Counted from the first letter of the stretch, positions 8,310 through 16,920 are shown. The stretch: 45,131 nt of DNA from Ruminiclostridium sp. (GCA_024682455.1 JAIKZF010000023.1:1-45131), one strand, 5' to 3'. The notes: generated from the letters alone by a model not told the origin. A program made the numbers and translations.

Positions 8310-11300
8310 TTATCCGAAATACTCGACGCCGCTTTTGAAGAGAGGCTGATCCTTGATACCGTCGACGTTGGTGCAGCAGTCGGCGGAGATTCGTTCGCTG
8401 TGACCCATTTTGCCGAGCACGCGTCCGTCGGGGGAGATGATACCCTCAATGGCGTACATCGAGCTGTTGGGATTGTAGCGCAGATCCATTGTCGGGTTGC
8501 CGTCAAGGTCTACGTACTGGGTAGCCACCTGACCGTTGGCTATCAGCTTCTTTATGACCTCGTCGCTCGCTACGAACCTGCCCTCGCCGTGGGAGATCGG
8601 AATGGTGTGGATATCGCCTACATTGCAGTTCATCAGCCACGGGGACTTGTCAGTGCAGATGCGTGTTCGCACGAGCTGAGACTGGTGCCTGCCGATCTTG
8701 TTGAAGGTGAGGGTAGGGCTTTCCGCCGTCAGCGGCACGATCTCGCCCAGCGGCACAAGCCCCAGCTTTATGAGCGACTGGAAGCCGTTGCAGATTCCGA
8801 GCATAAGTCCGTCGCGGTTGTAGAGCATATCGTTGACAGCTTCCTTCACCTTCGGGTTGCGGAAGAACGCGTTTATGAACTTGCCGGAGCCCTCGGGCTC
8901 GTCGCCGCCGCTGAAGCCGCCGGGTACTGCGATGATCTGGCTCTGCGCGATAAGCTTCGCGAACGCCTCAACAGACTCCTCCACGGAAGCCGCGTCAAGG
9001 TTCTTTATCACGAATATCGACGGTTCGCCTCCCTCGCGCCGGAAAGCCTCAGCCATATCGTATTCGCCGTTGGTACCCGGGAATGCGGGAATGAGCACTC
9101 TGGGCTTTGCGGTCTTGTTGGCGGGAGCGCATACGAGCTTTTCGCCGGTGACTGTCGCTATCGGCTCGGGAGCGTCGTAGTGCTTGACGATATCTCTGAA
9201 TATAGGTTCGAGAACAGCGTCCCACTTCTTTTCGAGCGCCGCGATGTCAAGTGTTACGCTGCCGCTTGTGATCGTGTATTCCTCGGTAGTCTCACCGATG
9301 AGCTCGAAGCCGTCGAGCTCCTTGCCTGACTCGACGATGAATGCGCCGTAATGAAGTCCGAACAGCTTGTTGTCGTCAAGCTCTTTGAGCTTCGCGCCGA
9401 TGCGGTTGCCCAGAGACATCTTGAATATGCCCTCCGCGAGACCGCCGTGACCGAGAGTCCATACCGCAGCAGCGTCGCCGTCGGCGATGACCTTTTCGAC
9501 CTTCTTGTATACTTTCTTTACGCTCTCGAAGTCGGGCATACCGTTCTCGTCGTACTCGGGAGCGATATAGTACAGCTTGTCAAAGGGCAGCTTGAATTCC
9601 GCGCTTATGATCCTGTCGGCTCTGCCCATTCCGACAGCGAACGATACGAGAGTCGGAGGAACGTCGATGTGCTCGAACGTGCCGCTCATCGAGTCCTTGC
9701 CGCCGATAGCTCCCGCGCCGAGAGCCTTCTGCGCCTTATACGCGCCGAGAATAGCGCTGAAAGGCTGTCCCCAGCGTTCGGGGTCGCCCTGTGTTCTCTC
9801 GAAATACTCCTGGAATGTCAGCCAGCATTCGTCGCTTTTGCCGCCCGCGGCGACGAGCTTCGCGATGCTCTCGACAACGGCGAGTGCCGCGCCGTGATAG
9901 GGCGACTGCACCGCGACTGCCGGATCATAGCCCCAGGCCATTATCGAGGCAGCCTTTGTCTCTGCTCCGAGCACCGGTATCTTTGCCGCCATTGCCTGAA
10001 CGGGTGTCTGCTGTGTCTTGCCGGAGAAGGGCATGAGCACGGTAGCAGCGCCGACGGTGGAGTCGAAGCGCTGAACGAGCGCTCTCTGCGAGCAGACGTT
10101 CAGATCTGTCACCAGTCTCTCCCAGTCCCCTGCGGTATTCTTAAAGCCTGTCTCATAGGAGACCTTTACGTCATTTACCTTTATATCCGTGTGCTTTTCG
10201 GCACCGTTGGAGTTCAGGAACTCTCTGGAAATATTGCATATCGTCTTGCCGTTCCAGTTCATCACAAGTCGCGGCTCTGCCTCGACCACCGCTACGGGAG
10301 TAGCTTCGAGGTTCTCTTCTCCCGCCAGCCCGATGAACTTTTCGACATCGTTTTTGTCGACTACGACAGCCATTCTTTCCTGCGACTCGGAGATAGCGAG
10401 CTCCGTGCCGTCGAGACCCGCGTACTTCTTGGGCACCGCGTTGAGGTCTATGGTCAGGCCGTCGGCAAGCTCGCCGATAGCGACGGAAACGCCGCCCGCG
10501 CCGAAGTCGTTGCAGCGCTTGATGAGCACGGTGGCCTCACGCGTTCTGAAAAGCCTCTGGAGCTTGCGCTCGATCGGGGCGTTACCTTTCTGTACCTCCG
10601 CGCCGCAGCTTTCGAGCGACTGAACGCTGTGGGATTTGGAGGAGCCGGTAGCTCCGCCGCAGCCGTCGCGGCCCGTGCGTCCGCCGAGCAGGATGATCAC
10701 GTCTCCGGGAGCGGGACGCTCTCTGCGCACATGATCCTCGGGAGCTGCCGCTATGACCGCGCCGATCTCCATACGCTTAGCCATATAACCGGGGTGATAT
10801 ATCTCCGCGACGTGTCCTGTGGCAAGTCCTATCTGGTTGCCGTAGGAGGAATAGCCCGCGGCAGCCGTGGTCGTGATCTTGCGGGGAGGCAGCTTTCCGG
10901 CTATCGTCTTGTCAACGGGCAGCAGCGGGTCGGAGGCGCCGGTCACGCGCATTGCCTGATAAACGTAGGCTCGTCCGGAGAGCGGGTCGCGTATAGCTCC
11001 GCCGAGGCAGGTCGCAGCTCCGCCGAAGGGCTCTATCTCGGTGGGGTGGTTGTGGGTCTCGTTCTTGAACATAAGGAGCCAGTCCTCGTCCTTGCCGTCC
11101 ACGTCCACCTTGATCTTTACCGAGCAGGCGTTTATCTCCTCGCTCTCGTCAAGGTGTTTCAGTATGCCGTCCTTTTTGAGCTTCTTGGCGGCGAGCGTCG
11201 CGATATCCATGAGGCATATCGGCTTGCCTGAGCGGCCGAGCTCCGCGCGGTCGAGCTGATACTCCGCATAAGTATCGGCTATGTACGAAGGCTTTATATC

Positions 11301-12011
11301 CGCGCTGTCGATGATAGTTCCGAATGTGGTGTGGCGGCAGTGATCCGACCAGTATGTGTCTATCATTCTTATCTCGGTGATCGTGGGATCGCGCTTTTCG
11401 CTCCTGAAATAATCCTGACAGAATTTGATGTCGTCGTTGTCCATAGCGAGACCGTAGTTCTTCACAAAGTCCGCCAGTCCGTCCTTGTCAAGGTCAAGAA
11501 AGCCGTTCAGAACAGCTACCTCGGTGGGTATATCGTACTCTGTCTTGAGCGTCTTGTATTCCTCATATCCGCACTCGCGGGACTCCACGGCGTTGATGAG
11601 GTAGTGCTTTATGCGGGCAAATTCCTCGTCCGTGATCTTACCCTTGAGCAGATAAAGCTTTGCGTACTTTACGAGCGGTCTGTCGCCCTTGCAGAGCATC
11701 TGTATGCACTGTGCGGCGCTGTCTGCGCGCTGGTCGAACTGTCCGGGCAGGAACTCCACCGCGAACATTCTCTCGTCCGCAGCCGGGACGGGAAGCGAAT
11801 CAAGGATATCGTCAACGGGGGGCTCGGAGAAAACGACGGGTATCGAGCGTTTGAAATCCTCCTCCGAGATATCCTCCGCGTCGTAGCGGTTGATTATCCG
11901 TACGCCTTCAAGTCCCTCGATACGAAGCGAGGTCTTGAGGTCGGAAAGAAGCTGATCGCCCTCTACCGCGTAGCGGGGCTTTTTTTCGACATAAATCCGG
12001 TAAACTGCCAT
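8310..12011 (-). CDS. purL: Phosphoribosylformylglycinamidine synthase, large single-chain form with glutamine amidotransferase domain
   Basis: 1233 aa; TYWSDHCRHTTF, FKNETHNHPTEIEPFGGAATCLGGAIRDPLSGRAYVYQAMRVTG; C-terminal GATase RVLIPAFPGTNGEYDMAEAF...GGFSGGDEPEGSGK...LGICNGFQSLIKLGL. Confidence 0.96.
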   Translation of the reverse strand: MAVYRIYVEKKPRYAVEGDQLLSDLKTSLRIEGLEGVRIINRYDAEDISEEDFKRSIPVVFSEPPVDDILDSLPVPAADERMFAVEFLPGQFDQRADSAAQCIQMLCKGDRPLVKYAKLYLLKGKITDEEFARIKHYLINAVESRECGYEEYKTLKTEYDIPTEVAVLNGFLDLDKDGLADFVKNYGLAMDNDDIKFCQDYFRSEKRDPTITEIRMIDTYWSDHCRHTTFGTIIDSADIKPSYIADTYAEYQLDRAELGRSGKPICLMDIATLAAKKLKKDGILKHLDESEEINACSVKIKVDVDGKDEDWLLMFKNETHNHPTEIEPFGGAATCLGGAIRDPLSGRAYVYQAMRVTGASDPLLPVDKTIAGKLPPRKITTTAAAGYSSYGNQIGLATGHVAEIYHPGYMAKRMEIGAVIAAAPEDHVRRERPAPGDVIILLGGRTGRDGCGGATGSSKSHSVQSLESCGAEVQKGNAPIERKLQRLFRTREATVLIKRCNDFGAGGVSVAIGELADGLTIDLNAVPKKYAGLDGTELAISESQERMAVVVDKNDVEKFIGLAGEENLEATPVAVVEAEPRLVMNWNGKTICNISREFLNSNGAEKHTDIKVNDVKVSYETGFKNTAGDWERLVTDLNVCSQRALVQRFDSTVGAATVLMPFSGKTQQTPVQAMAAKIPVLGAETKAASIMAWGYDPAVAVQSPYHGAALAVVESIAKLVAAGGKSDECWLTFQEYFERTQGDPERWGQPFSAILGAYKAQKALGAGAIGGKDSMSGTFEHIDVPPTLVSFAVGMGRADRIISAEFKLPFDKLYYIAPEYDENGMPDFESVKKVYKKVEKVIADGDAAAVWTLGHGGLAEGIFKMSLGNRIGAKLKELDDNKLFGLHYGAFIVESGKELDGFELIGETTEEYTITSGSVTLDIAALEKKWDAVLEPIFRDIVKHYDAPEPIATVTGEKLVCAPANKTAKPRVLIPAFPGTNGEYDMAEAFRREGGEPSIFVIKNLDAASVEESVEAFAKLIAQSQIIAVPGGFSGGDEPEGSGKFINAFFRNPKVKEAVNDMLYNRDGLMLGICNGFQSLIKLGLVPLGEIVPLTAESPTLTFNKIGRHQSQLVRTRICTDKSPWLMNCNVGDIHTIPISHGEGRFVASDEVIKKLIANGQVATQYVDLDGNPTMDLRYNPNSSMYAIEGIISPDGRVLGKMGHSERISADCCTNVDGIKDQPLFKSGVEYFG

Positions 12012-12050
12012 ATTGCTGCCACCATTCCTTTCGGTAATTCATATAAAGAT

Positions 12051-12079
12051 ATTATATCATCTTTATAAAAAATAGTCAA
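12051..12079 (-). promoter_or_regulatory. Sigma-A-type promoter of purL
   Basis: Minus strand TTGACT-N17-TATAAT. Confidence 0.8.
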
Positions 12080-12095
12080 GAGAAAAACATAATTC

Positions 12096-12259
12096 ATGTG
12101 TCCTCAACAACTGCCGTTTGGCAGTTGTTGTCCCAAATCCTGTTTTACAGCGGACACATTCCTTGATGTCATGCTCATTTCGCCCTTCGGGCGAACAAGC
12201 AACCGCGAATCAGCTTCATAGCGCAGCTTGAAGCTGATTCGCGGTTGATGAGCAGACAT
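12096..12259. mobile_element. Candidate MITE/BIME-like palindromic element (no ORF)
   Basis: Two palindromic modules (12096-12159; 12166-12259) with 8-bp, 11-bp, 12-bp (one bulge), 7-bp and 19-bp stems; ends ATGTGTCCTCAACAAC / revcomp ATGTCTGCTCATCAAC form an imperfect TIR; flanked by the direct repeat TAATTC(AT) at 12090 and 12260. Confidence 0.55.
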
Positions 12260-12265
12260 TAATTC

Positions 12266-12292
12266 ATAACCGCAGGTCTGTCAGCATATCAT
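12266..12292 (+). promoter_or_regulatory. Candidate sigma-E-like promoter upstream of yaaL-bofA
   Basis: ATA-N16-CATATCAT against sigma-E ATA-N16-CATACANT; located 30 bp before ATG 12322. Confidence 0.35.
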
Positions 12293-12321
12293 TGAACAGA
12301 TGAGACAAGCGGGGTGACATC

Positions 12322-12534
12322 ATGGAAAGCGAGAGCAGGCTGATACTGGAGGAGCTTGAACGTGTAAAAGCCATGCTGTACAAGAATGAGCAGCTTTTTG
12401 ATCTTGCGGTAGCCGATGCGGACATAGAGTCGCTGATATATGAACGCAAAGCGCTTCATATCAGGTATTCGGCGCTGACTGCAAGAGCCAAGGAGCTCGG
12501 TATAAAAAGGGAGGTAACGAAATGTATGAAATAG
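12322..12534 (+). CDS. yaaL: YaaL/DUF2508-like small protein
   Basis: 70 aa, RBS ggggtga; ...AVADADIESLIYERKALHIRYSALTARAKELGI resembles the DUF2508 core; located directly upstream of a bofA-like gene, as in Bacillus. Confidence 0.6.
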   Translation: MESESRLILEELERVKAMLYKNEQLFDLAVADADIESLIYERKALHIRYSALTARAKELGIKREVTKCMK

Positions 12535-12758
12535 CCGGTATCTGCGCCGCTGCGGTAATAATGGCGGGAATATACGCGCGCACCGCTCACCCGAGGCTGT
12601 ACGCGTTCTTCAACATAGCGGCGGGCGCAGTGAGCCTTGTTGCCTCGGAGATATATTTCGCAGGCTCGGCGGCGGGGATAACCCCGTACAGCGCGGCGCT
12701 GTCGGTGATACTCGGAGTTCCGGGAACGGCGCTGCATTATTTTATCGGTATGATGTAA
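12522..12758 (+). CDS. bofA: BofA-like pro-sigma-K processing inhibitor family protein
   Basis: 78 aa, two TM segments, C-terminal ITPYSAALSVILGVPGTALHYFIG matching the BofA N..T..(L)G(V/I)PG signature. Confidence 0.65.
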   Translation: MYEIAGICAAAVIMAGIYARTAHPRLYAFFNIAAGAVSLVASEIYFAGSAAGITPYSAALSVILGVPGTALHYFIGMM

Positions 12759-12770
12759 AGGAGCGGTATA

Positions 12771-13049
12771 ATGACGGTACAGGTAATGTCCGGAACTGCG
12801 GCTGTCCCCTCGGTCAGCCCGGAGAAAACGCCGGCAGACAAGCCCTATGTGTATACGCCTCCGGAGCCGGTCTACTCGGTAACGGACAGGACATATACGA
12901 GAAGCCGCCGGAGCCTCGGGTTCGCGGCGGTGATCGCGGCTCAGATCGCGGCATCGGTCTTGCTCGGAGCCGCGCTCTGGGCGGGGCTCAGCTTCGGCGG
13001 CGAGGGCGTGGGTGAGATATGCGCAGGTCTGAAAGAGCTTTTCGGCTGA
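12771..13049 (+). CDS. Small single-TM protein between bofA-like and M50 protease genes, function unknown
   Basis: 92-aa ORF preceded by ggagcgg RBS; cytoplasmic Pro-rich N-terminus, one TM, short tail. Confidence 0.65.
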   Translation: MTVQVMSGTAAVPSVSPEKTPADKPYVYTPPEPVYSVTDRTYTRSRRSLGFAAVIAAQIAASVLLGAALWAGLSFGGEGVGEICAGLKELFG

Positions 13050-13600
13050 GGACGGAGTTCCGTTTCTCGTTCTTCGCGGTGCTGGGCTTTATGGTCTGCA
13101 CCGACAGGGAAGGAGCCGTGCTGCTGTGCGCGCTCGCCTGCCTGCTGCACGAGCTCGGACATCTGACGGTGATGCTTATGGTGAGGCGTCCGCCGTCCGC
13201 GGTGATATTCTGCGGCGGAGGCATACATATACGCGGCGGGAGCACGGGCTTTCCCGCCGTAATAGCCGGCTGTGCGGTCAATACCGCACTTTTTCTTGTG
13301 TTCGGGCTCATTCCGTGGGAGAATGAGAGCGTAAGGCTCTTCGGCGTGCTTAACTTGCTTATCGCCGCGTTCAACCTGCTTCCGATAGGCACGCTCGACG
13401 GCAGACGGCTGCTGGAGCTTGCTGTGATACGTATGCTCCCGCCGGAGAAGGCGGCGAGCTTCACGGATATCTTCGAGCGGGTAATGCTTGTGATACTGCT
13501 GCCCGCGGTAATGCTGCTGGTTTTTTCCGGACGGCTTAATTTTTCCGCGATTATTTTCTTCTTTTACCTTTTAGTGGTTGAAATCCTCGAAAAAATATAG
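13019..13600 (+). CDS. M50 family site-2 intramembrane metalloprotease, SpoIVFB-like
   Basis: 193 aa, multi-TM; LACLLHELGHLTVMLMV (HEXXH) and FNLLPIGTLDGRRLLEL (second metal motif). Confidence 0.88.
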   Translation: MRRSERAFRLRTEFRFSFFAVLGFMVCTDREGAVLLCALACLLHELGHLTVMLMVRRPPSAVIFCGGGIHIRGGSTGFPAVIAGCAVNTALFLVFGLIPWENESVRLFGVLNLLIAAFNLLPIGTLDGRRLLELAVIRMLPPEKAASFTDIFERVMLVILLPAVMLLVFSGRLNFSAIIFFFYLLVVEILEKI

Positions 13601-13606
13601 TATAAT
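13578..13606 (+). promoter_or_regulatory. Sigma-A-type promoter at the 3' end of the M50 gene
   Basis: TTGAAA-N17-TATAAT. Confidence 0.6.
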
Positions 13607-13650
13607 ATAAGATATTATTCACGCGGAATGAAAAAAAGAGGAGGCAAGCC

Positions 13651-13998
13651 TTGAAGAAAAAGATCGTTTATGCCCTGAACCTGCTCTGGACGTGCGCGGC
13701 GGCGTATCTGTCCCCGCTGGCATTCGGGCTGATATATTTCGATATCACCGGTCACTCGAAGGGCTATGCTTACGACCTGGGCCCGGAGAAAGATGTGTCA
13801 GTAATGTTCGGCTGCGCCGGGCTGGTGCTTGGGCTCGCTCTGACGCTGCCGTCGCTGATATATGTCACGGTCAGGACGAAAAGAACGGGAGCAGCCTTTC
13901 TTTTTCTGCTGATAATGCTGTGGTTATCGCTCGCGGAGCTGTACGTCTGTGCGGCTTTCGGCTGGGATACATATTTAGAAATGATATTCAACATATAA
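13651..13998 (+). CDS. Small integral membrane protein, function unknown
   Basis: 115 aa with three predicted TM stretches; RBS agaggaggc; first gene after the 13578 promoter. Confidence 0.65.
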   Translation: MKKKIVYALNLLWTCAAAYLSPLAFGLIYFDITGHSKGYAYDLGPEKDVSVMFGCAGLVLGLALTLPSLIYVTVRTKRTGAAFLFLLIMLWLSLAELYVCAAFGWDTYLEMIFNI

Positions 13999-14014
13999 AC
14001 ACTATGGAGGTTCT

Positions 14015-15862
14015 ATGACATACAAGGACAAGCTTGACAGGATACTGTTAAAGGTGCAGAAGCCCTCCCGCTATATAGGCGGGGAGCTGAATTCTGTCGA
14101 AAAGGATCCGGAGAAGGTCACTATGCGCTTCGCTTTCTGCTTCCCGGACACCTACGATATCGGAATGTCCCATCTCGGTATGAAGATACTCTACTCGCTG
14201 ATAAACGATGTCCCCGGATACTGGTGTGAGCGCGTCTATATGCCCCTGCCCGATATGGAGGAGCAGATGCGCAGACACGATATACTTCTCTACGGCCTGG
14301 AGAGCCTGCAGCCCATAAAGGACGCGGATTTCATAGGCTTTACGCTCCAGTATGAGCTGTCGTTCTCGAATATCCTCGCCATGCTCGACCTCGCGGGACT
14401 GCCTGTTTACGCGAAGGACAGACCGGCTCTCACGCCGATAGTCTGCGCCGGAGGTCCCTGCGTCTGTAACGCCGAGCCGATAGCCGATTTTGTCGATCTG
14501 TGCATACTCGGCGAGGGCGAGGAAGTGAACCTTGAGCTTATGCGCCTGCTCGAACGCTGCAAGGCCGAGGGGACGACAAAGCATGAGTTCCTTGTCCGTG
14601 CCGCGCGGATAGAGGGCATATACGTCCCGTCGCTCTATGAGGTAGAATACAACGATGACTGCACGATAAAGAGCATAACCCCGACCGAGGGGGCTCCCGA
14701 AAAGGTAAGAAAGCGCATCATAAAGGATTTTGACAGCGTGTTCTATCCCGACACGTTCGTAGTACCGTTTTCGGAGATAGTCCATGACCGCGCTGTTGTG
14801 GAAGTCCTGCGCGGCTGCATACGCGGCTGCCGATTCTGTCAGGCGGGGTATCTATACCGTCCGTTCCGGGAAAAGACCGTGGAGACCATAGAAAAGGAGA
14901 CGATCTCGCTCTGTGAGAGCACCGGATATGACGAGGTATCGCTGACCTCGCTGAGCACGAGCGACCACAGCGAGATAGAGCGTATGCTCGGGACTCTCGC
15001 GACTTACTCGGACGCGGCGCGCGTCAATCTGTCGCTGCCGTCGCTGCGGATAGACCGTTTCAGCAAGGAGCTCGTCGACCGCATAAAGAGCGTCCGCAAG
15101 AGCGGCCTCACCTTCGCCCCGGAGGCCGGCACACAGCGGCTCCGCGACGTGATAAACAAGAACATCACCGAGGAGAACGTGATGAACAGCTGCCGTATAG
15201 CCTTCGAGGGCGGCTACTCGTCGGTCAAGCTTTACTTCATGCTCGGTCTGCCTGACGAGACCATGGAGGACATAGACGGCATAGCCGACCTCTGCCAAAA
15301 GATAATCGACCTGTTCTACTCGATAGAAAACCGTCCGAAGGGCGGGATAAAGATATCCGTATCGCTCTCCACGTTCATACCTAAGCCCTTCACGCCGTTC
15401 CAGTTCGAGCCTCAGCCGACCGAGGACGTGATAAGGGAGCGTCAGAAGCACTTAATGGAGGTCGTCAACAAGAAGCGCGTCACGGTAAGTCGCTCGCACT
15501 TCGACGTCACGCATCTCGAAGCTGCTCTTGCGCGCGGAGACAGGCGGCTTTCCGCTGTGATATACTCGGCGTGGAAAAAGGGCTGCAAGCTCGACGGCTG
15601 GACCGAATACTACAAGTACGACAAGTGGATGGAGGCGTTTAAGGAATGCGGCATAGACCCCGCGTTCTATGTGAACCGTACCCGCAGCTATGACGAGATA
15701 ATGCCCTGGGAGCAGATGGACGTGCTGGTGAGCAAGGAATTCCTTATCCGCGAGAACAAAAAAGCGCATGAAGCAGTGCCTACGCCCAACTGCCGCGAGA
15801 GCTGCGCGGGCTGCGGCGTGAACAGGTGCGTCGGCAGACCGTGCTTTGAATATGATAAATGA
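14015..15862 (+). CDS. TIGR03960-family radical SAM protein (B12-binding-like N-terminus)
   Basis: 615 aa; FCFPDTYDIGMSHLGMKILYSLIN; EVLRGCIRGCRFCQAGYLYRPFREK (CxxxCxxC); Cys-rich C-terminus CRESCAGCGVNRC. Confidence 0.93.
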   Translation: MTYKDKLDRILLKVQKPSRYIGGELNSVEKDPEKVTMRFAFCFPDTYDIGMSHLGMKILYSLINDVPGYWCERVYMPLPDMEEQMRRHDILLYGLESLQPIKDADFIGFTLQYELSFSNILAMLDLAGLPVYAKDRPALTPIVCAGGPCVCNAEPIADFVDLCILGEGEEVNLELMRLLERCKAEGTTKHEFLVRAARIEGIYVPSLYEVEYNDDCTIKSITPTEGAPEKVRKRIIKDFDSVFYPDTFVVPFSEIVHDRAVVEVLRGCIRGCRFCQAGYLYRPFREKTVETIEKETISLCESTGYDEVSLTSLSTSDHSEIERMLGTLATYSDAARVNLSLPSLRIDRFSKELVDRIKSVRKSGLTFAPEAGTQRLRDVINKNITEENVMNSCRIAFEGGYSSVKLYFMLGLPDETMEDIDGIADLCQKIIDLFYSIENRPKGGIKISVSLSTFIPKPFTPFQFEPQPTEDVIRERQKHLMEVVNKKRVTVSRSHFDVTHLEAALARGDRRLSAVIYSAWKKGCKLDGWTEYYKYDKWMEAFKECGIDPAFYVNRTRSYDEIMPWEQMDVLVSKEFLIRENKKAHEAVPTPNCRESCAGCGVNRCVGRPCFEYDK

Positions 15863-15882
15863 TCTGTCAATGAGGCTGAAAA

Positions 15883-16239
15883 ATGGGTGAATTGTGGCAA
15901 TGGCTCACGGAGACCAGTGAGGGCGGGTATATGCTGCTCGCGGTAATGATATGCGCGACAGGTGCTTTCTTCTATATAATGAACTGGCTGATATTCATAA
16001 ATAACTTGATACCGGGAAGAAAGTGGTCATCTATGGTGCCGCCGCTCGGGGGACTTCTCATAGCGGTCGCTATGCTTGTTGCGGGGCTCGGCTGGTGGGC
16101 GTTGATCGGGCTTACCGATCCGTTCACATTCGTGCTGATATATTCGCTGGCGGACGGAGGCAGAGGAAAATCGCGGGAAACCGACAAGAAAGAGACAGAA
16201 AAGGAAGAAACGGAAGAAAATGGCGAACACGGCAACTAA
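15883..16239 (+). CDS. Small membrane protein with charged C-terminal tail, function unknown
   Basis: 118 aa, two TM segments; 3' end overlaps the next gene by 20 bp. Confidence 0.6.
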   Translation: MGELWQWLTETSEGGYMLLAVMICATGAFFYIMNWLIFINNLIPGRKWSSMVPPLGGLLIAVAMLVAGLGWWALIGLTDPFTFVLIYSLADGGRGKSRETDKKETEKEETEENGEHGN

Positions 16240-16861
16240 AAATATGAGGATATTCTTCTCGAAAACGGGAAGAGCGATATATATATCACATCTCGATCTG
16301 TACAGGCTGTTCCAGCGCTCGATAAAGCGCGGCAAGCTGCCGGTGTGGGAGACCGAGGGCTTCAACCCGCACGTCTATATCACGTTCGCGCTGCCGCTGG
16401 CGCTCGGAACGGCGGGAGTACGCGAGAGCCTTGACCTGAAGCTTATCGAGGACATAAGCAGGGAAGAGCTGATCTCCCGCTTCAACGACGCGCTCCCGCG
16501 GGATATCAGGGTGACGGACGCCGCGGAGCCCGTGATGAAGCCCACCGAGATAGCGCTGTCCGAGTATGAGGCGCGCTTCGAGTGTGATAACGCGGCTTTC
16601 GCGGAGTTCCTGTCCTCGGAGCACATCATGACCGAGAAAAAGACAAAGCGCGGCATCGCCGAGCTCGACCTTAAGGAGCATCTTGACATTCTCGAACGTT
16701 CCGACGGATATCTTCGGTTCACGTTCCCGTCGGGTACGGAGTTCAACATCAACGCGGGGCTGCTGTTCGACGCTTTCGAGAAGCAGTTCGGCACCGAGAT
16801 TTATACACTTCGCATAACAAGGACGGCAATAAAATGCCGCAATGGAGAAATTTTCCATTAA
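16220..16861 (+). CDS. TIGR03936/DUF2344-family protein
   Basis: 213 aa; MRIFFSKTGRAIYISHLDLYRLFQRSIKRGKLPVWETEGFNPHVYITFALPLALGTAGVRESLDLKL. Confidence 0.92.
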   Translation: MANTATKNMRIFFSKTGRAIYISHLDLYRLFQRSIKRGKLPVWETEGFNPHVYITFALPLALGTAGVRESLDLKLIEDISREELISRFNDALPRDIRVTDAAEPVMKPTEIALSEYEARFECDNAAFAEFLSSEHIMTEKKTKRGIAELDLKEHLDILERSDGYLRFTFPSGTEFNINAGLLFDAFEKQFGTEIYTLRITRTAIKCRNGEIFH

Positions 16862-16886
16862 ATTTTGTGAAAATTGCAAAAAACTC

Positions 16887-16915
16887 TTGCTTTTTTAAAA
16901 AGAAAGTGTTATAAT
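16887..16915 (+). promoter_or_regulatory. Sigma-A-type promoter of rplS
   Basis: TTGCTT-N17-TATAAT. Confidence 0.75.
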
Positions 16916-16920
16916 ATAAA

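Noticed and set aside
9351-11231. 626-aa plus-strand ORF opposite purL (also 8298-9329 and 11331-12068)
   Set aside because: Low-complexity antisense translations of purL codons; the purL frame carries all conserved motifs.
12012-12095. Purine riboswitch upstream of purL
   Set aside because: The leader between the -10 and ATG is only about 40 nt, too short and without the aptamer core.
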